Source: Acidimicrobiaceae bacterium (GTDB lineage: Bacteria > Actinomycetota > Acidimicrobiia > Acidimicrobiales > Ilumatobacteraceae). Taken from it: DNA of 64,000 nt. How positions within the stretch are numbered: position 1 is the first letter of the stretch; each line of letters opens with the position of its first letter. Shown piece after piece: positions 43,821-51,727 of the stretch. The position numbers and the translations under genes are program-made. The stretch covers positions 105,894-169,893 of the forward strand of contig JACJWF010000009.1 in the NCBI GenBank assembly GCA_020637295.1, given 5' to 3'. The notes under the pieces were generated by a model. That model searched no databases, had not been told where the DNA came from, and was given only the letters and a program-made list of their open reading frames with translations.

Positions 43821-44261
43821 TCAGTCGTCCTCGACCTGCACCAGGCCCTGCAACTGGTTGTTGATGGTCGTCTGGTCGTAATACACCCGCTCCAGGGTCA
43901 TCAGGTCCTGGTCGTCGAACTCGAAGTAGGCGGCCATGCGGCACTTGAAGCGGTTGCCCGTCGGGTTCGGCCCGCCGAGGTGGGTGCCGCGCAGCCAGAA
44001 CTCGATCCAGACGCCGTCGTCGGTGTGGTGCAGCGAGATCAGTTCGTTGCGCTGGTCGGTGATGACGGCGCGTCCCTTCTTCCAGTACGCCAGCACGTCC
44101 TCGGCGCCGTCGTGGACGTGGCCGTTGGGGATCAGTTCGTAGCGGGGATGGCTGAACGTCGCCATGGTGCGGTCCCAGGCGTGGACGTTCTCACTCTCCA
44201 TGTGCTCGATCAGCACCTGTTCGCGGCGGGCCCGGCGGGCGGCGGTGGCATCGTCGATCAT
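43821..44261 (-). CDS. SnoaL/NTF2-like protein
   Basis: 146 residues. HMESENVHAWDRTMATFSHPRYELIPNGHVHDGAEDVLAYW is the alpha-helix/beta-sheet cone of the SnoaL-like (NTF2) superfamily, which includes polyketide cyclases and steroid isomerases. Start has a strong ribosome-binding site (GGGAGGG, seven bases before ATG 44261). No catalytic residue can be assigned with confidence. It is separated by 140 bases from the divergent phosphotransferase gene, a gap that contains no other recognisable feature apart from the leader of that gene. Confidence 0.78.
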   Translation of the reverse strand: MIDDATAARRARREQVLIEHMESENVHAWDRTMATFSHPRYELIPNGHVHDGAEDVLAYWKKGRAVITDQRNELISLHHTDDGVWIEFWLRGTHLGGPNPTGNRFKCRMAAYFEFDDQDLMTLERVYYDQTTINNQLQGLVQVEDD

Positions 44262-44401
44262 GTGGTGTCCCTCCCGAGATGTCTGCCCGGTGTCCTACCA
44301 CGCGGGCGGGTGCGGTGGCGCCGTCCGTCCGGCCGTCATGTGAGATTGTGAAACACTGGCCGTCCGCGTGCGGGGGCGCGCGGAGCACGAGGGGGTGCGA
44401 C

Positions 44402-45502
44402 ATGGGGCAGGTCCCACAGCGGTGCGCGGACGTGGATGCCGCGTTCTTGAACCAGGTGCTGCCGGTGGAGTGCCGTGGTGGCGCCACGGTTGCCGGGGTC
44501 GAGGTCGAGGTGATCGGCGAGGGCGTCGGCTTCGTCGGCGAGGTCGCCCGGGTCACGCTCCGCTACGACGGCCATGACACGCCGCCGCCCGGTGCGATCC
44601 GGTCGCTGATCGCAAAGGTGCCGACCACCAACCCGGGGTTCAAGCACCTCGGCCTGATGCTCGGCTTCTACGAGAAGGAGCACGGCTTCTACGCCGACGT
44701 GGCCGGGCGGGTGCCGCTGTCGGTCCCCGCGGCCTACTTCAACCACGCCGACCACGAGGCCGGCGAGTACATGCTGCTGTTGCAGGACATGGCCCCGCTC
44801 CGCCCGGGCAACCAGCTGGCCAGTTGCTCGCTGGAGGAGGCAGAGGTGGTGCTGCGGGCCATCGCCTCCTTCCATGCCGCCTGGTGGGAGCACCCCGATC
44901 TGGCCGGCTTCGAGAGCTGGCTGCCCGGCCCCGGCAGCCCGTACTTCCACATCCTCGAGGCGGGCTACAAGGACTCCCTCCCCGCGGTGCCGCAGGTGTT
45001 CGGGCACCTGCTGAGCGACGAGGTGATGGCGCTGGCCCACCGGATGGCGGAGTGCTACCACGACGCCATCGAGCTGGGCGTCGGCCGCCGGCCGCACACG
45101 TTCATCCACGGCGACTTCCGGCTGGACAACATGATGTTCGGGCCGAACCTGGAGTTCACCCTGCTGGACTGGCAGTTGCCCTTCCGGGCCAACCCGCTGT
45201 GGGACGTGGTCTACTTCCTGGCCGGCAACTTCAGCCCCGAGTGGCGGCGCGAGCACCAGGACCACCTCGTGCGCGTGTACCACGACGCGCTGCTCGACCA
45301 TGGCGTTGCGAACTACCCGTACGACCAGTGCTGGGAGGACTACCGCGCCAGCGGCCTGGTGCTGCTCGGCTACATCGTGACCGCCGCGGCCGACGTGGAC
45401 CTGGACTCGTTCAACGACCGCGGGCGGGAACTGCTGGAGACGATGATGGGCCGCTACGCCCTCGCCGTCGAGGACCTCGGCTCCGCCGAATTCCTGCCGT
45501 AG
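44402..45502 (+). CDS. Phosphotransferase (aminoglycoside/choline-kinase-like)
   Basis: 366 residues. HGDFRLDNMMF (catalytic Asp and metal-binding Asn) at about 238-248 and LLDWQ (metal-binding Asp) at about 255-259 identify the APH/choline kinase superfamily; the N-terminal ATP-binding Lys is in IAKVPTTNPG. Mycobacterial relatives of this group (often called ecdysteroid-kinase-like) are frequently next to acyl-CoA metabolism genes. Substrate unknown. ATG 44402 is preceded by CACGAGGGGG, six bases before the start, related to the monooxygenase leaders. The LLM oxidoreductase follows in the same direction after 68 bases. Confidence 0.8.
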   Translation: MGQVPQRCADVDAAFLNQVLPVECRGGATVAGVEVEVIGEGVGFVGEVARVTLRYDGHDTPPPGAIRSLIAKVPTTNPGFKHLGLMLGFYEKEHGFYADVAGRVPLSVPAAYFNHADHEAGEYMLLLQDMAPLRPGNQLASCSLEEAEVVLRAIASFHAAWWEHPDLAGFESWLPGPGSPYFHILEAGYKDSLPAVPQVFGHLLSDEVMALAHRMAECYHDAIELGVGRRPHTFIHGDFRLDNMMFGPNLEFTLLDWQLPFRANPLWDVVYFLAGNFSPEWRREHQDHLVRVYHDALLDHGVANYPYDQCWEDYRASGLVLLGYIVTAAADVDLDSFNDRGRELLETMMGRYALAVEDLGSAEFLP

Positions 45503-45570
45503 GGCTTTCCCGACCGGGCGACGTGGGGGAGACTGTCGCCGCCGCGAACCCCCGATCGTCAGGAGCACCC

Positions 45571-46536
45571 ATGACCCGCCTCGGCTACCAGATCCCCAAC
45601 TTCACCTACCCCGGTGCCGCGCCTGCCGACATCTTCGGCATGGTCGTGGCACAGGCGAAGGCTGCGGAGGAGGCCGGGTTCGACCGGGTCCTCGTGATGG
45701 ACCACTTCTACCAACTGCCGGGGATCGGCGCCCACGACGAGCCGATGATCGAGTGCTACACGTTGCTGTCGGCGCTGGCCCAGCACACCAGCCGGGTGCG
45801 CCTGTCCGCCCTGGTCACCGGCAACACCTACCGCAACCCGACCCTGCTGGCCAAGACCATCACGGCGCTCGACCATGTGTCGGGCGGGCGGGCCACGCTG
45901 GGACTCGGCGCCGGCTGGTTCGAGCAGGAGCACAACTCGCTGGGCTACGAGTTCGGCACGTTCTCCGAGCGGTTCGAGAAGCTGGAGGAAGCGCTGCAGA
46001 TCATCGTGCCGATGCTGCGCGGCGAGACCGTGACGTTCCACGGCAAGTACTACTCGGTGACGGACGCAGTGAACTCGCCGGCACCCATCTCGCGGGTGCC
46101 GGTCATGATCGGCGGCAGCGGCGAGAAGAAGACGCTGCGGATGGTCGCCCAGTACGCCGACGAGTCCAACCTGTCGAGCGGGGCGATGGAGGAGATCCCC
46201 CGCAAGCTGGACGCCCTGGCCGCGCACTGCGAGCGGCTCGGCCGTGACCGCTCCGAGATCACCGTCACCAAGCTGACCATGGTGTTCCTCGCCCCGACCA
46301 TGGAGGAAGCCGAGGCCGACCTCCGCGAGATCGCCGCGGTGAAGGGGTGGAGCCCCGAGGTGATGGAGATGGTGAAGGGCATCCTCATCTACGGCGACCC
46401 GGACACCGTGGGCGAGCGCCTCCAGGCGATGATGGCCACCGGCATCGACGGGATGACCATCAACCTGCCCGGCAACGGCCACAAGCCGGAGCGCATCGCA
46501 CTGCTCGGCGAGGTGGCGAGGGCGGCGATGTCGTGA
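45571..46536 (+). CDS. LLM-class F420-dependent oxidoreductase
   Basis: 321 residues. Luciferase-like TIM barrel: RVLVMDHFYQLPG, LSALVTGNTYRNPTLLAKTITALDHVSGGRATLGLGAGW and PVMIGGSGEKKTLRMVAQYAD. These are hallmarks of the F420-dependent LLM group of actinobacteria, used in redox steps of lipid or xenobiotic metabolism. The cofactor (F420 rather than FMN) is inferred from subfamily resemblance. Shine-Dalgarno AGGAG lies six bases before ATG 45571. The 192 bases after the stop hold palindromic element A and no gene. Confidence 0.87.
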   Translation: MTRLGYQIPNFTYPGAAPADIFGMVVAQAKAAEEAGFDRVLVMDHFYQLPGIGAHDEPMIECYTLLSALAQHTSRVRLSALVTGNTYRNPTLLAKTITALDHVSGGRATLGLGAGWFEQEHNSLGYEFGTFSERFEKLEEALQIIVPMLRGETVTFHGKYYSVTDAVNSPAPISRVPVMIGGSGEKKTLRMVAQYADESNLSSGAMEEIPRKLDALAAHCERLGRDRSEITVTKLTMVFLAPTMEEAEADLREIAAVKGWSPEVMEMVKGILIYGDPDTVGERLQAMMATGIDGMTINLPGNGHKPERIALLGEVARAAMS

Positions 46537-46621
46537 CCGTGCACATGGACCCGACGCCCGGCCGGCGGTCCGGGTTCGTGTGCGGCGACACTCGCATCGC
46601 CCAGCCCGAGGGCCAGCCCCA

Positions 46622-46680
46622 GGCGAACTTGTCGCGGCCGTGACCGGGGAATCCCGTGGTTGGCCCGCGACAAGTTTGGG
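46622..46680. repeat. Palindromic element A
   Basis: Arms AACTTGTCGCGG (46626-46637) and CCGCGACAAGTT (46665-46676), perfect over 12 bp with a 27-base spacer. It lies in the 192-base gap between the LLM gene and the J-domain gene. The right half (CCCGCGACAAGTT then GGG) reappears in element B. Confidence 0.75.
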
Positions 46681-46728
46681 TGGATGGGGGCAGGCGAGCG
46701 GGTTCGCGGGCCTGCGGCAGCGGGCGGC

Positions 46729-47220
46729 TCAGCGGCAGCGGGAGAGGATCAGGCCGATCGCCACTGCGATCACCATCAGCGGAGCCTCCCGGCGGACGCT
46801 GATCCACCGTGCCCGCCGGCGTTGCTCGCTGTCCTGGTGGATGTTGAGGATCCCCCTCTCGGCGAGCCGCGCCCCGCGGGCGCGCTGCTCGGGCGTCGAT
46901 GGCCGCAGCAGACCCCATCCCTGAGCCGGTGCCGCGACGGCGGGCTGCTGTTCCGCCGCCCTGGCGACTCTCCGCAGTCCTTCGGTGACCAGCAGTCGGT
47001 CGTACTCGGCGCGGCGCACGCGGTCGCCGACGGTGTCGTAGGCCTCCTGCAGCACCATGAACATCGCCGGGTCGCCGCCCACGTCGGGGTGCACGACCTT
47101 TGCCACGGCAAGGTACTGGTCGCGGATCGCCTCGTCGCTCGCGGTTGGGGCCACGCCGAGCACGTCGTAGTACGTGCCGTCGCTGCCGTCGTCTCCAGCG
47201 TCCATCGCTCCCGGTCCCAT
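46729..47220 (-). CDS. J-domain protein with C-terminal membrane anchor
   Basis: About 163 residues. A J-domain spans roughly residues 15-75 (YYDVLGVAPTASDEAIRDQYLAVAKVVHPDVGGDP with the obligate HPD), a Gln/Ala/Arg-rich middle follows, and the C-terminus is a hydrophobic segment (APLMVIAVAIGLIL) ending in SRCR. J-domains stimulate Hsp70 ATPase, so this protein likely recruits DnaK to the membrane. No G/F or zinc-finger region, so it is a type III J-protein. Start: ATG 47220 or 47205, both in frame. Flanked on both sides by related palindromes. Confidence 0.78.
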   Translation of the reverse strand: MGPGAMDAGDDGSDGTYYDVLGVAPTASDEAIRDQYLAVAKVVHPDVGGDPAMFMVLQEAYDTVGDRVRRAEYDRLLVTEGLRRVARAAEQQPAVAAPAQGWGLLRPSTPEQRARGARLAERGILNIHQDSEQRRRARWISVRREAPLMVIAVAIGLILSRCR

Positions 47221-47271
47221 CCCCGTGTCGCCCCCGCCGACGATAGACCGTCGCCCTCCACGCCAATCCCA

Positions 47272-47330
47272 CCCGAAGTTGTCGCGGGTCTGACCGACCG
47301 TTTTCGAGGTCAGCCCGCGACAAGTTCGGG
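47272..47330. repeat. Palindromic element B
   Basis: CCCGAAGTTGTCGCGGG (47272-47288) and CCCGCGACAAGTTCGGG (47314-47330) match as an inverted repeat at 16 of 17 positions; TGACC (47291-47295) and GGTCA (47308-47312) extend the stem. It lies in the 276-base divergent gap between the J-domain gene and the second monooxygenase. Core AACTTGTCGCGG is shared with element A. The remainder of the gap holds leader sequences and no gene. Confidence 0.78.
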
Positions 47331-47484
47331 ATGGGGCGGGTGGTTGTGGCGGGGCGAGATGGGGCGGGAGGGCTGGGGGAGGGGTGTCCGGTGGGCACCG
47401 GCACGTGGTGGTCTGGCACGATGGCGGCGGCACGGCGCTGGCGCGAGGGCGGCAGCGCGGCGAGGGCACAACGAGCGGCACGGC

Positions 47485-47493
47485 AGGGGGTTG
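47485..47493 (+). promoter_or_regulatory. Ribosome-binding leader AGGGGGTTG
   Basis: Three bases before ATG 47497. The same nine bases occur before the paralogous monooxygenase and the PEP-utilizing-type gene. Confidence 0.4.
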
Positions 47494-47496
47494 GCG

Positions 47497-49296
47497 ATGA
47501 CCATCGACGACATCGGGTTCGATCCGGACGAGCTGCGCGACCGGTACCGGCGCGAGCGGGACAAGCGGCTGCGCACGGACGGCGCCAACCAGTACCTGGA
47601 CATGAGCGGCGACCTCGCCCACTTCGCCGAGGACGACCCGTACGTGGCGCCGGGCTTCACCCGCGACCCGATCACCGACGAGTGCGACGTGGCAATCATC
47701 GGCGGCGGGTTCAGCGGGATCCTCGCCGGCGCCCGCCTGCTGGAGCAGGGCATCACCGACTTCCGGATCGTCGAGGCCGGCGGCGACTTCGGCGGCACCT
47801 GGTACTGGAACCGCTACCCGGGGGCCCAGTGCGACACCGACGCCTACTGCTACCTGCCGCTCCTTGAGGAGCTCGGCTACATGCCGAAGGAGAAGTACGC
47901 CTACGTCGACGAGATCTTCGACTACTCCCGCCGGGTCGGCGAGCACTTCAGGCTGTACGACAAGACGATCTTCCAGACGCGGGTCCGCAGGGTGTGGTGG
48001 GACGACGACCTGCAGCGCTGGCGGGTGGCGACCAACCGTGGTGACGACCTTCGGCCGCGGTTCGTGATCATGGCGATGGGCACCACCACCCGGCCCAAGC
48101 TGCCCGGCATCCCCGGGATCGAGGAGTTCCAGGGCCACAGCTTCCACACCAGCCGGTGGGACTACGATTACACCGGCGGCGACACGAACGGCGGCATGAC
48201 CGGGCTGGCCGACAAGCGGGTGGCCGTGATCGGCACCGGCGCCACCGCCATCCAGGTGGTGCCCCGCGTCGCCGAGTACGCCCAGCACCTCTACGTGTTC
48301 CAGCGCACGCCCTCCACCGTCGGACTGCGCCGTAACGCGCCCACCGATGAGAAGTGGTTCCGGTCGTTGCAGCCCGGCTGGCAGAAGGAACGCCGCGACA
48401 ACTTCGCTGCCTGGTCGGACGGCAAGCGCCCGGAGCAGGACCTGGTCGACGACTCGTGGACGGACATCTTCCGGGCCATCAGCTCACCGAAGGGCGCGGA
48501 CCGCCCCACCACCCGTGAAGAGCGGGACCGGGTGGTGGAGCTGTCCGACTTCGCCAAGATGGAAGAGCTTCGCCGCCGCATCGACGACACGGTGGAGGAC
48601 CGGGCCACCGCCGAGGCCCTGAAGCCCTGGTACCGGGTGATGTGCAAGCGGCCGACGTTCAACGACGAGTACCTGCCGGCCTTCAACCGGCCGAACGTGA
48701 CGCTGGTGGACGTCGGCGCGGCGCACGGGGTGGAGCGGATCACGCCTCACGGCGTCGTCGCCAACGGCGTCGAGTACGAGGTGGACCTCATCGTCTACGC
48801 CTCGGGGTTCCAGATCACGTCGGACTTCCGGCTGCGGCTGGGTGTGGAGATCGATGGGCGCGACGGCCTGTCGCTCTACGACGCGTGGGGCAAGGGGCAG
48901 CAGACGCTGCACGGCTTCATGACCCGCGGCTTCCCCAACTGGTGCTACATCGGCGTCTCGCAGAACGCGTTCAGCCTCAACATGACGTCGATGTTCGACG
49001 AGCAGGCCAAGCACATCGCCTACATCATCGGCGAGACAGTGCGCCGCAACGCGTCCACGGTGGAGCCCAGCCAGGAGGCCCAGGACGCCTGGGTGGACGT
49101 CATCCGCGGCCTGCAGACCACCGGCAGCAGCTTCCTGGCCGACTGCACGCCGGGCTACTACAACAACGAGGGGGACCGCACCGAGAGCCAGTTCCTCGGT
49201 GCCTACACCCCGGGCCTGCTGCGCTTCACCCGCCTGATGGAGGAGTGGCGGTCCACCGGCCGGATGGAGGGGTTGGAACTGTCCCTTGACGAGTGA
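47497..49296 (+). CDS. Flavin-containing Baeyer-Villiger-type monooxygenase (second copy)
   Basis: 599 residues, a clear paralogue of the protein at 23612 (shared REERDKR/RYRRERDKR extension, GGGFSG at 69-74, GGDFGGTWYWNRYPG and FQGHSFHTSRWDYD as the Baeyer-Villiger fingerprint in its canonical Phe form, GVIGTGATAIQ for NADPH). Many aligned stretches differ, so this is an old duplication with different specificity. Oxidises a ketone to an ester or lactone with NADPH and O2. AGGGGG lies six bases before ATG 47497. The stop at 49296 lies inside the promoter of the next operon. Confidence 0.88.
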   Translation: MTIDDIGFDPDELRDRYRRERDKRLRTDGANQYLDMSGDLAHFAEDDPYVAPGFTRDPITDECDVAIIGGGFSGILAGARLLEQGITDFRIVEAGGDFGGTWYWNRYPGAQCDTDAYCYLPLLEELGYMPKEKYAYVDEIFDYSRRVGEHFRLYDKTIFQTRVRRVWWDDDLQRWRVATNRGDDLRPRFVIMAMGTTTRPKLPGIPGIEEFQGHSFHTSRWDYDYTGGDTNGGMTGLADKRVAVIGTGATAIQVVPRVAEYAQHLYVFQRTPSTVGLRRNAPTDEKWFRSLQPGWQKERRDNFAAWSDGKRPEQDLVDDSWTDIFRAISSPKGADRPTTREERDRVVELSDFAKMEELRRRIDDTVEDRATAEALKPWYRVMCKRPTFNDEYLPAFNRPNVTLVDVGAAHGVERITPHGVVANGVEYEVDLIVYASGFQITSDFRLRLGVEIDGRDGLSLYDAWGKGQQTLHGFMTRGFPNWCYIGVSQNAFSLNMTSMFDEQAKHIAYIIGETVRRNASTVEPSQEAQDAWVDVIRGLQTTGSSFLADCTPGYYNNEGDRTESQFLGAYTPGLLRFTRLMEEWRSTGRMEGLELSLDE

Positions 49297-49314
49297 AGCT
49301 AATGCAGTTAGCCT
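49286..49314 (+). promoter_or_regulatory. Promoter with TetR-type operator
   Basis: TTGACG (49286-49291), 17-base spacer, TAGCCT (49309-49314). The palindrome GCTAA-TGCAG-TTAGC (49298-49312) fills the spacer and covers the start of the -10 box, so a bound repressor would block polymerase. The regulator is probably the TetR protein encoded second in the operon. The promoter starts inside the end of the monooxygenase gene. Confidence 0.65.
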
Positions 49315-49346
49315 TCGGCCTAGGTAAGTAAGCCAGGAGGCGATAC

Positions 49347-50003
49347 ATGACTGCAGTACTCGACGCAGAAGTGGTGACAGCGGCTCGCACGAGGGCGAGG
49401 GCGCCGATGCTGGCCGGCGGTGCGTATGCGGCTGCTTGGTTGGTGGGGCTGGCGCTCCACCCGTCGGGTCCGGCGCTCGACGCCGCCGGCCCGGTGGTCG
49501 CAGCGCACTACGCATCGGCGCGGTGGCCGCTGGCGGTCCAGTCCCTCCTGGTCCACGGCGTTGCTGCCGTGGCCCTGCTGTTCGTGGCGGCCAGCGTAGC
49601 GGCTGCAGGTCGGGGCCTGCCTGGGGCGCGGCTCGGCCGAGGCGCGGCACGGCTGGCCGCCGCGCTGTCGTTCGTGCAGGCAGTGCTCGGCGTGACGGCC
49701 GCGCTGACCGCCGACACGAGCGATGCGGCGCGGGCACGCTGGCTGTTCGCCGCCGTCGGGCGCCTCGATGGGGTGAAGATGCTGGCGCTGGGCACCATGG
49801 TGGCTGCGGGCGTGGCCCTCGCTCGTCGGGGCGTCCTGCCCCGGTGGCTGGGTGTGGCCGGGGCGGTGCTGGTCGCGGTGGTCATCCCCGCAGCCGCCGG
49901 CTACCTGCTCCTGCTGCAGGGACCTGCCGTCGCGGCTGGGCCGACGCTGCTGCTGCTGGTGGTCTGGGTTGCGGGTGTGGGTGTCGCCACGGGGAGGCGC
50001 TGA
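49347..50003 (+). CDS. Multi-pass membrane protein in TetR operon
   Basis: 218 residues. About six hydrophobic segments (AYAAAWLVGLAL, LLVHGVAAVALLFVAASVAAA, AALSFVQAVLGVTAAL, MLALGTMVAAGVAL, VAGAVLVAVVIPAAAGYLLLL, TLLLLVVWVAGVGVA). No family recognised. RBS GGAGG lies seven bases before ATG 49347. It precedes the TetR gene by two bases, and an operator sits in the shared promoter, so its expression is likely induced by a ligand of that regulator. It may be a permease-like or stress-responsive membrane protein; no transporter motif is visible. Confidence 0.78.
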   Translation: MTAVLDAEVVTAARTRARAPMLAGGAYAAAWLVGLALHPSGPALDAAGPVVAAHYASARWPLAVQSLLVHGVAAVALLFVAASVAAAGRGLPGARLGRGAARLAAALSFVQAVLGVTAALTADTSDAARARWLFAAVGRLDGVKMLALGTMVAAGVALARRGVLPRWLGVAGAVLVAVVIPAAAGYLLLLQGPAVAAGPTLLLLVVWVAGVGVATGRR

Positions 50004-50005
50004 GC

Positions 50006-50569
50006 GTGGCCCGTGCCGGCCTGACCCCAGGGCGCGTCGTGGAGGCGGCAGCAGCGGTGGCGGACGATGTGGGTTTCGACCGCGTCACGCTCGCCGCCGT
50101 GGCCGACCACTTCGGTGTCGCCCTGCCCAGCCTCTACAAGCACATCGGCGGCATCGAGGCCCTGCGGCGCGAACTGCGCATCCGCGGGTTGAAGGAGTTG
50201 GCGGGCGCCTTGGCCGACGCTGCGGTGGGCAAGGCCGCCGGGGCGGCCCTCACGGCCATGGCGCACGCCTACCGCAGCTACGCGCAGGCTCACCCGGGTG
50301 TCTACGCGGCGACGGCGATGGCGCCGGCGCCCGGGGACGTGGAGCACACCCAGGCGGCGACCGCCGTGCAGCGGGTGGTGTTCGCCGTGCTCGAGGGTTA
50401 CGGCCTCGCAGGGGATGCCCTGGTGGACGCGATGCGAATGCTCCACGCGGCACTGCACGGCTTCGTGACCTTGGAGGACGGCGGCAGCTTCAAGATGGCG
50501 CGTGACGTGGATGCCAGCTTCGCCCGCCTGGTGGCGGCCATGGACGTGGCGCTGGCCAACTGGGGCTGA
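50006..50569 (+). CDS. TetR-family transcriptional regulator
   Basis: 187 residues. N-terminal HTH: VVEAAAAVADDVGFDRVTLAAVADHFGVALPSLYKHIGGIEAL (residues about 10-52), followed by a helical ligand-binding domain with TetR_C-like HAYRSYAQAHPGVYAATAMAP. GTG 50006 follows the membrane gene stop by two bases with GGGGAGG upstream. It most probably represses its own operon through the GCTAA/TTAGC operator at 49298. Inducer unknown. Confidence 0.88.
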   Translation: MARAGLTPGRVVEAAAAVADDVGFDRVTLAAVADHFGVALPSLYKHIGGIEALRRELRIRGLKELAGALADAAVGKAAGAALTAMAHAYRSYAQAHPGVYAATAMAPAPGDVEHTQAATAVQRVVFAVLEGYGLAGDALVDAMRMLHAALHGFVTLEDGGSFKMARDVDASFARLVAAMDVALANWG

Positions 50570-50583
50570 CGGGCCGGCGGCGG

Positions 50584-51696
50584 TCAGGGCTCGGCGGCTG
50601 CGCGGCTGTCGGCAAGGCCGCAGCGGCACACCCGGAAGGACATGCCGCGGCCACTCGGGTCCGTGGCCAGCGCCACCATTGCAGCCCCCAGGAAGGCCCA
50701 GGAGACCCCATTGGCCGTCCACTCCAGCCAGCGGGGCAGGCCGGGGGTGGCGGCCGAAACCTGGATGGCGGCGAATCCGCCGAACCCCGTGAGCGATCGG
50801 AGCAGTCGCCGGCGGCGCGGCAGCGGTGGGTCCGGGCACAGCCACATCGCCCGCTGGCCGAGCGAGGCGCCGCTCCCGAACGACAGCGGCAGCACCACCA
50901 CCCCGACGAAGGCGACGATGCCCGGCAGCGTCTGGTCCACCCACGCGGCCCGAGTGGTGACCGGCTGGCCCAACTCGTACCGATCGACCACGATCAGCAG
51001 CAGCGAGATGGCCGACCAGAGGCCGAAGAAGGCGAAGGCGTCGATCGTCATGCCGGCCAAGCGGCGGCCGCGGGTGACCGGCCGCGGCTCCCGGCGCTGG
51101 GCGACGTCCGCGTCGGTCGTCGGCAGCCACCACAGCACCAGGGGAGCGGCAACGGCGCCGAGGAACGCACCGAGCGAGTTGGTGATGACGTCGTCGATGT
51201 CCGCCACGCGGTAGGCGCAGTCGTAGATGCCCCACAGCCCCGTGCCCTGGCTGGCCTCGATGAGGATCGAGACGATCATGCCGCTGAGCCCGGCGACGAG
51301 CAGCCTCCGGCCGAACAGGCGACGCACGAACGCGCCCCACGGCAGGAACAGCACCACGTTCATCGCCACCTGGAGGACGGCGAAGCTGCGCAGAGCCTCC
51401 CGCGTGGACAGCCCATCAACGGCCCGGCGGATCTCGCCGATCGAGTGCAGCGGCGTGAAGTAGTGCTCCTTGCTGCCGTGGGTGGCGCACCAGCCGGGGT
51501 CGGGCAGCGGCAACAGGGTGTAGGCGATGATCGTCACCCCGTAGATGGCCGCTGCGCCGGCGGCCAGCGTCCGCACCCCGCGCACCCTGCCGAAGCGCCG
51601 TGACTGCCACGCGAGGATCGGCACGAAGAGCAGTACGAACGCGCCCAGACCGGCGAGGATCCCGGTCACCGCCGACCACCGCCATGCGTCGATCAC
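50584..51696 (-). CDS. VanZ-like/RDD-like membrane protein fusion
   Basis: 370 residues. The first 200 residues are VanZ-like (IIAYTLLPLPDPGW, LQVAMNVVLFLPWGAFVRRLFG, IEASQGTGLWGIYDCAYRVADIDDVITNSLGAFLG). Residues about 210-310 resemble an RDD domain (RRLAGMTIDAFAFFGLWSAIS). About eight membrane segments in total. VanZ family proteins confer low-level teicoplanin resistance or act in cell-envelope roles; the RDD domain may transport ions. The substrate of the fusion is unknown. GTG 51696 is selected because TAACCT lies seven bases upstream; an earlier in-frame ATG at 51783 would overlap the neighbour. Confidence 0.78.
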   Translation of the reverse strand: MIDAWRWSAVTGILAGLGAFVLLFVPILAWQSRRFGRVRGVRTLAAGAAAIYGVTIIAYTLLPLPDPGWCATHGSKEHYFTPLHSIGEIRRAVDGLSTREALRSFAVLQVAMNVVLFLPWGAFVRRLFGRRLLVAGLSGMIVSILIEASQGTGLWGIYDCAYRVADIDDVITNSLGAFLGAVAAPLVLWWLPTTDADVAQRREPRPVTRGRRLAGMTIDAFAFFGLWSAISLLLIVVDRYELGQPVTTRAAWVDQTLPGIVAFVGVVVLPLSFGSGASLGQRAMWLCPDPPLPRRRRLLRSLTGFGGFAAIQVSAATPGLPRWLEWTANGVSWAFLGAAMVALATDPSGRGMSFRVCRCGLADSRAAAEP

Positions 51697-51703
51697 GGCG
51701 AGC

Positions 51704-51709
51704 AGGTTA
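51704..51709 (-). promoter_or_regulatory. Leaderless -10 box deciding a GTG start
   Basis: TAACCT on the minus strand, seven bases before GTG 51696, between the regulator stop and the VanZ gene. Confidence 0.45.
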
Positions 51710-51727
51710 GGGCGCAGGGGAGACGCG

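Noticed and set aside
46545..46643. A 32-codon frame after the LLM oxidoreductase
   Set aside because: No ribosome-binding site or -10, ends within palindromic element A, and shows no motif.
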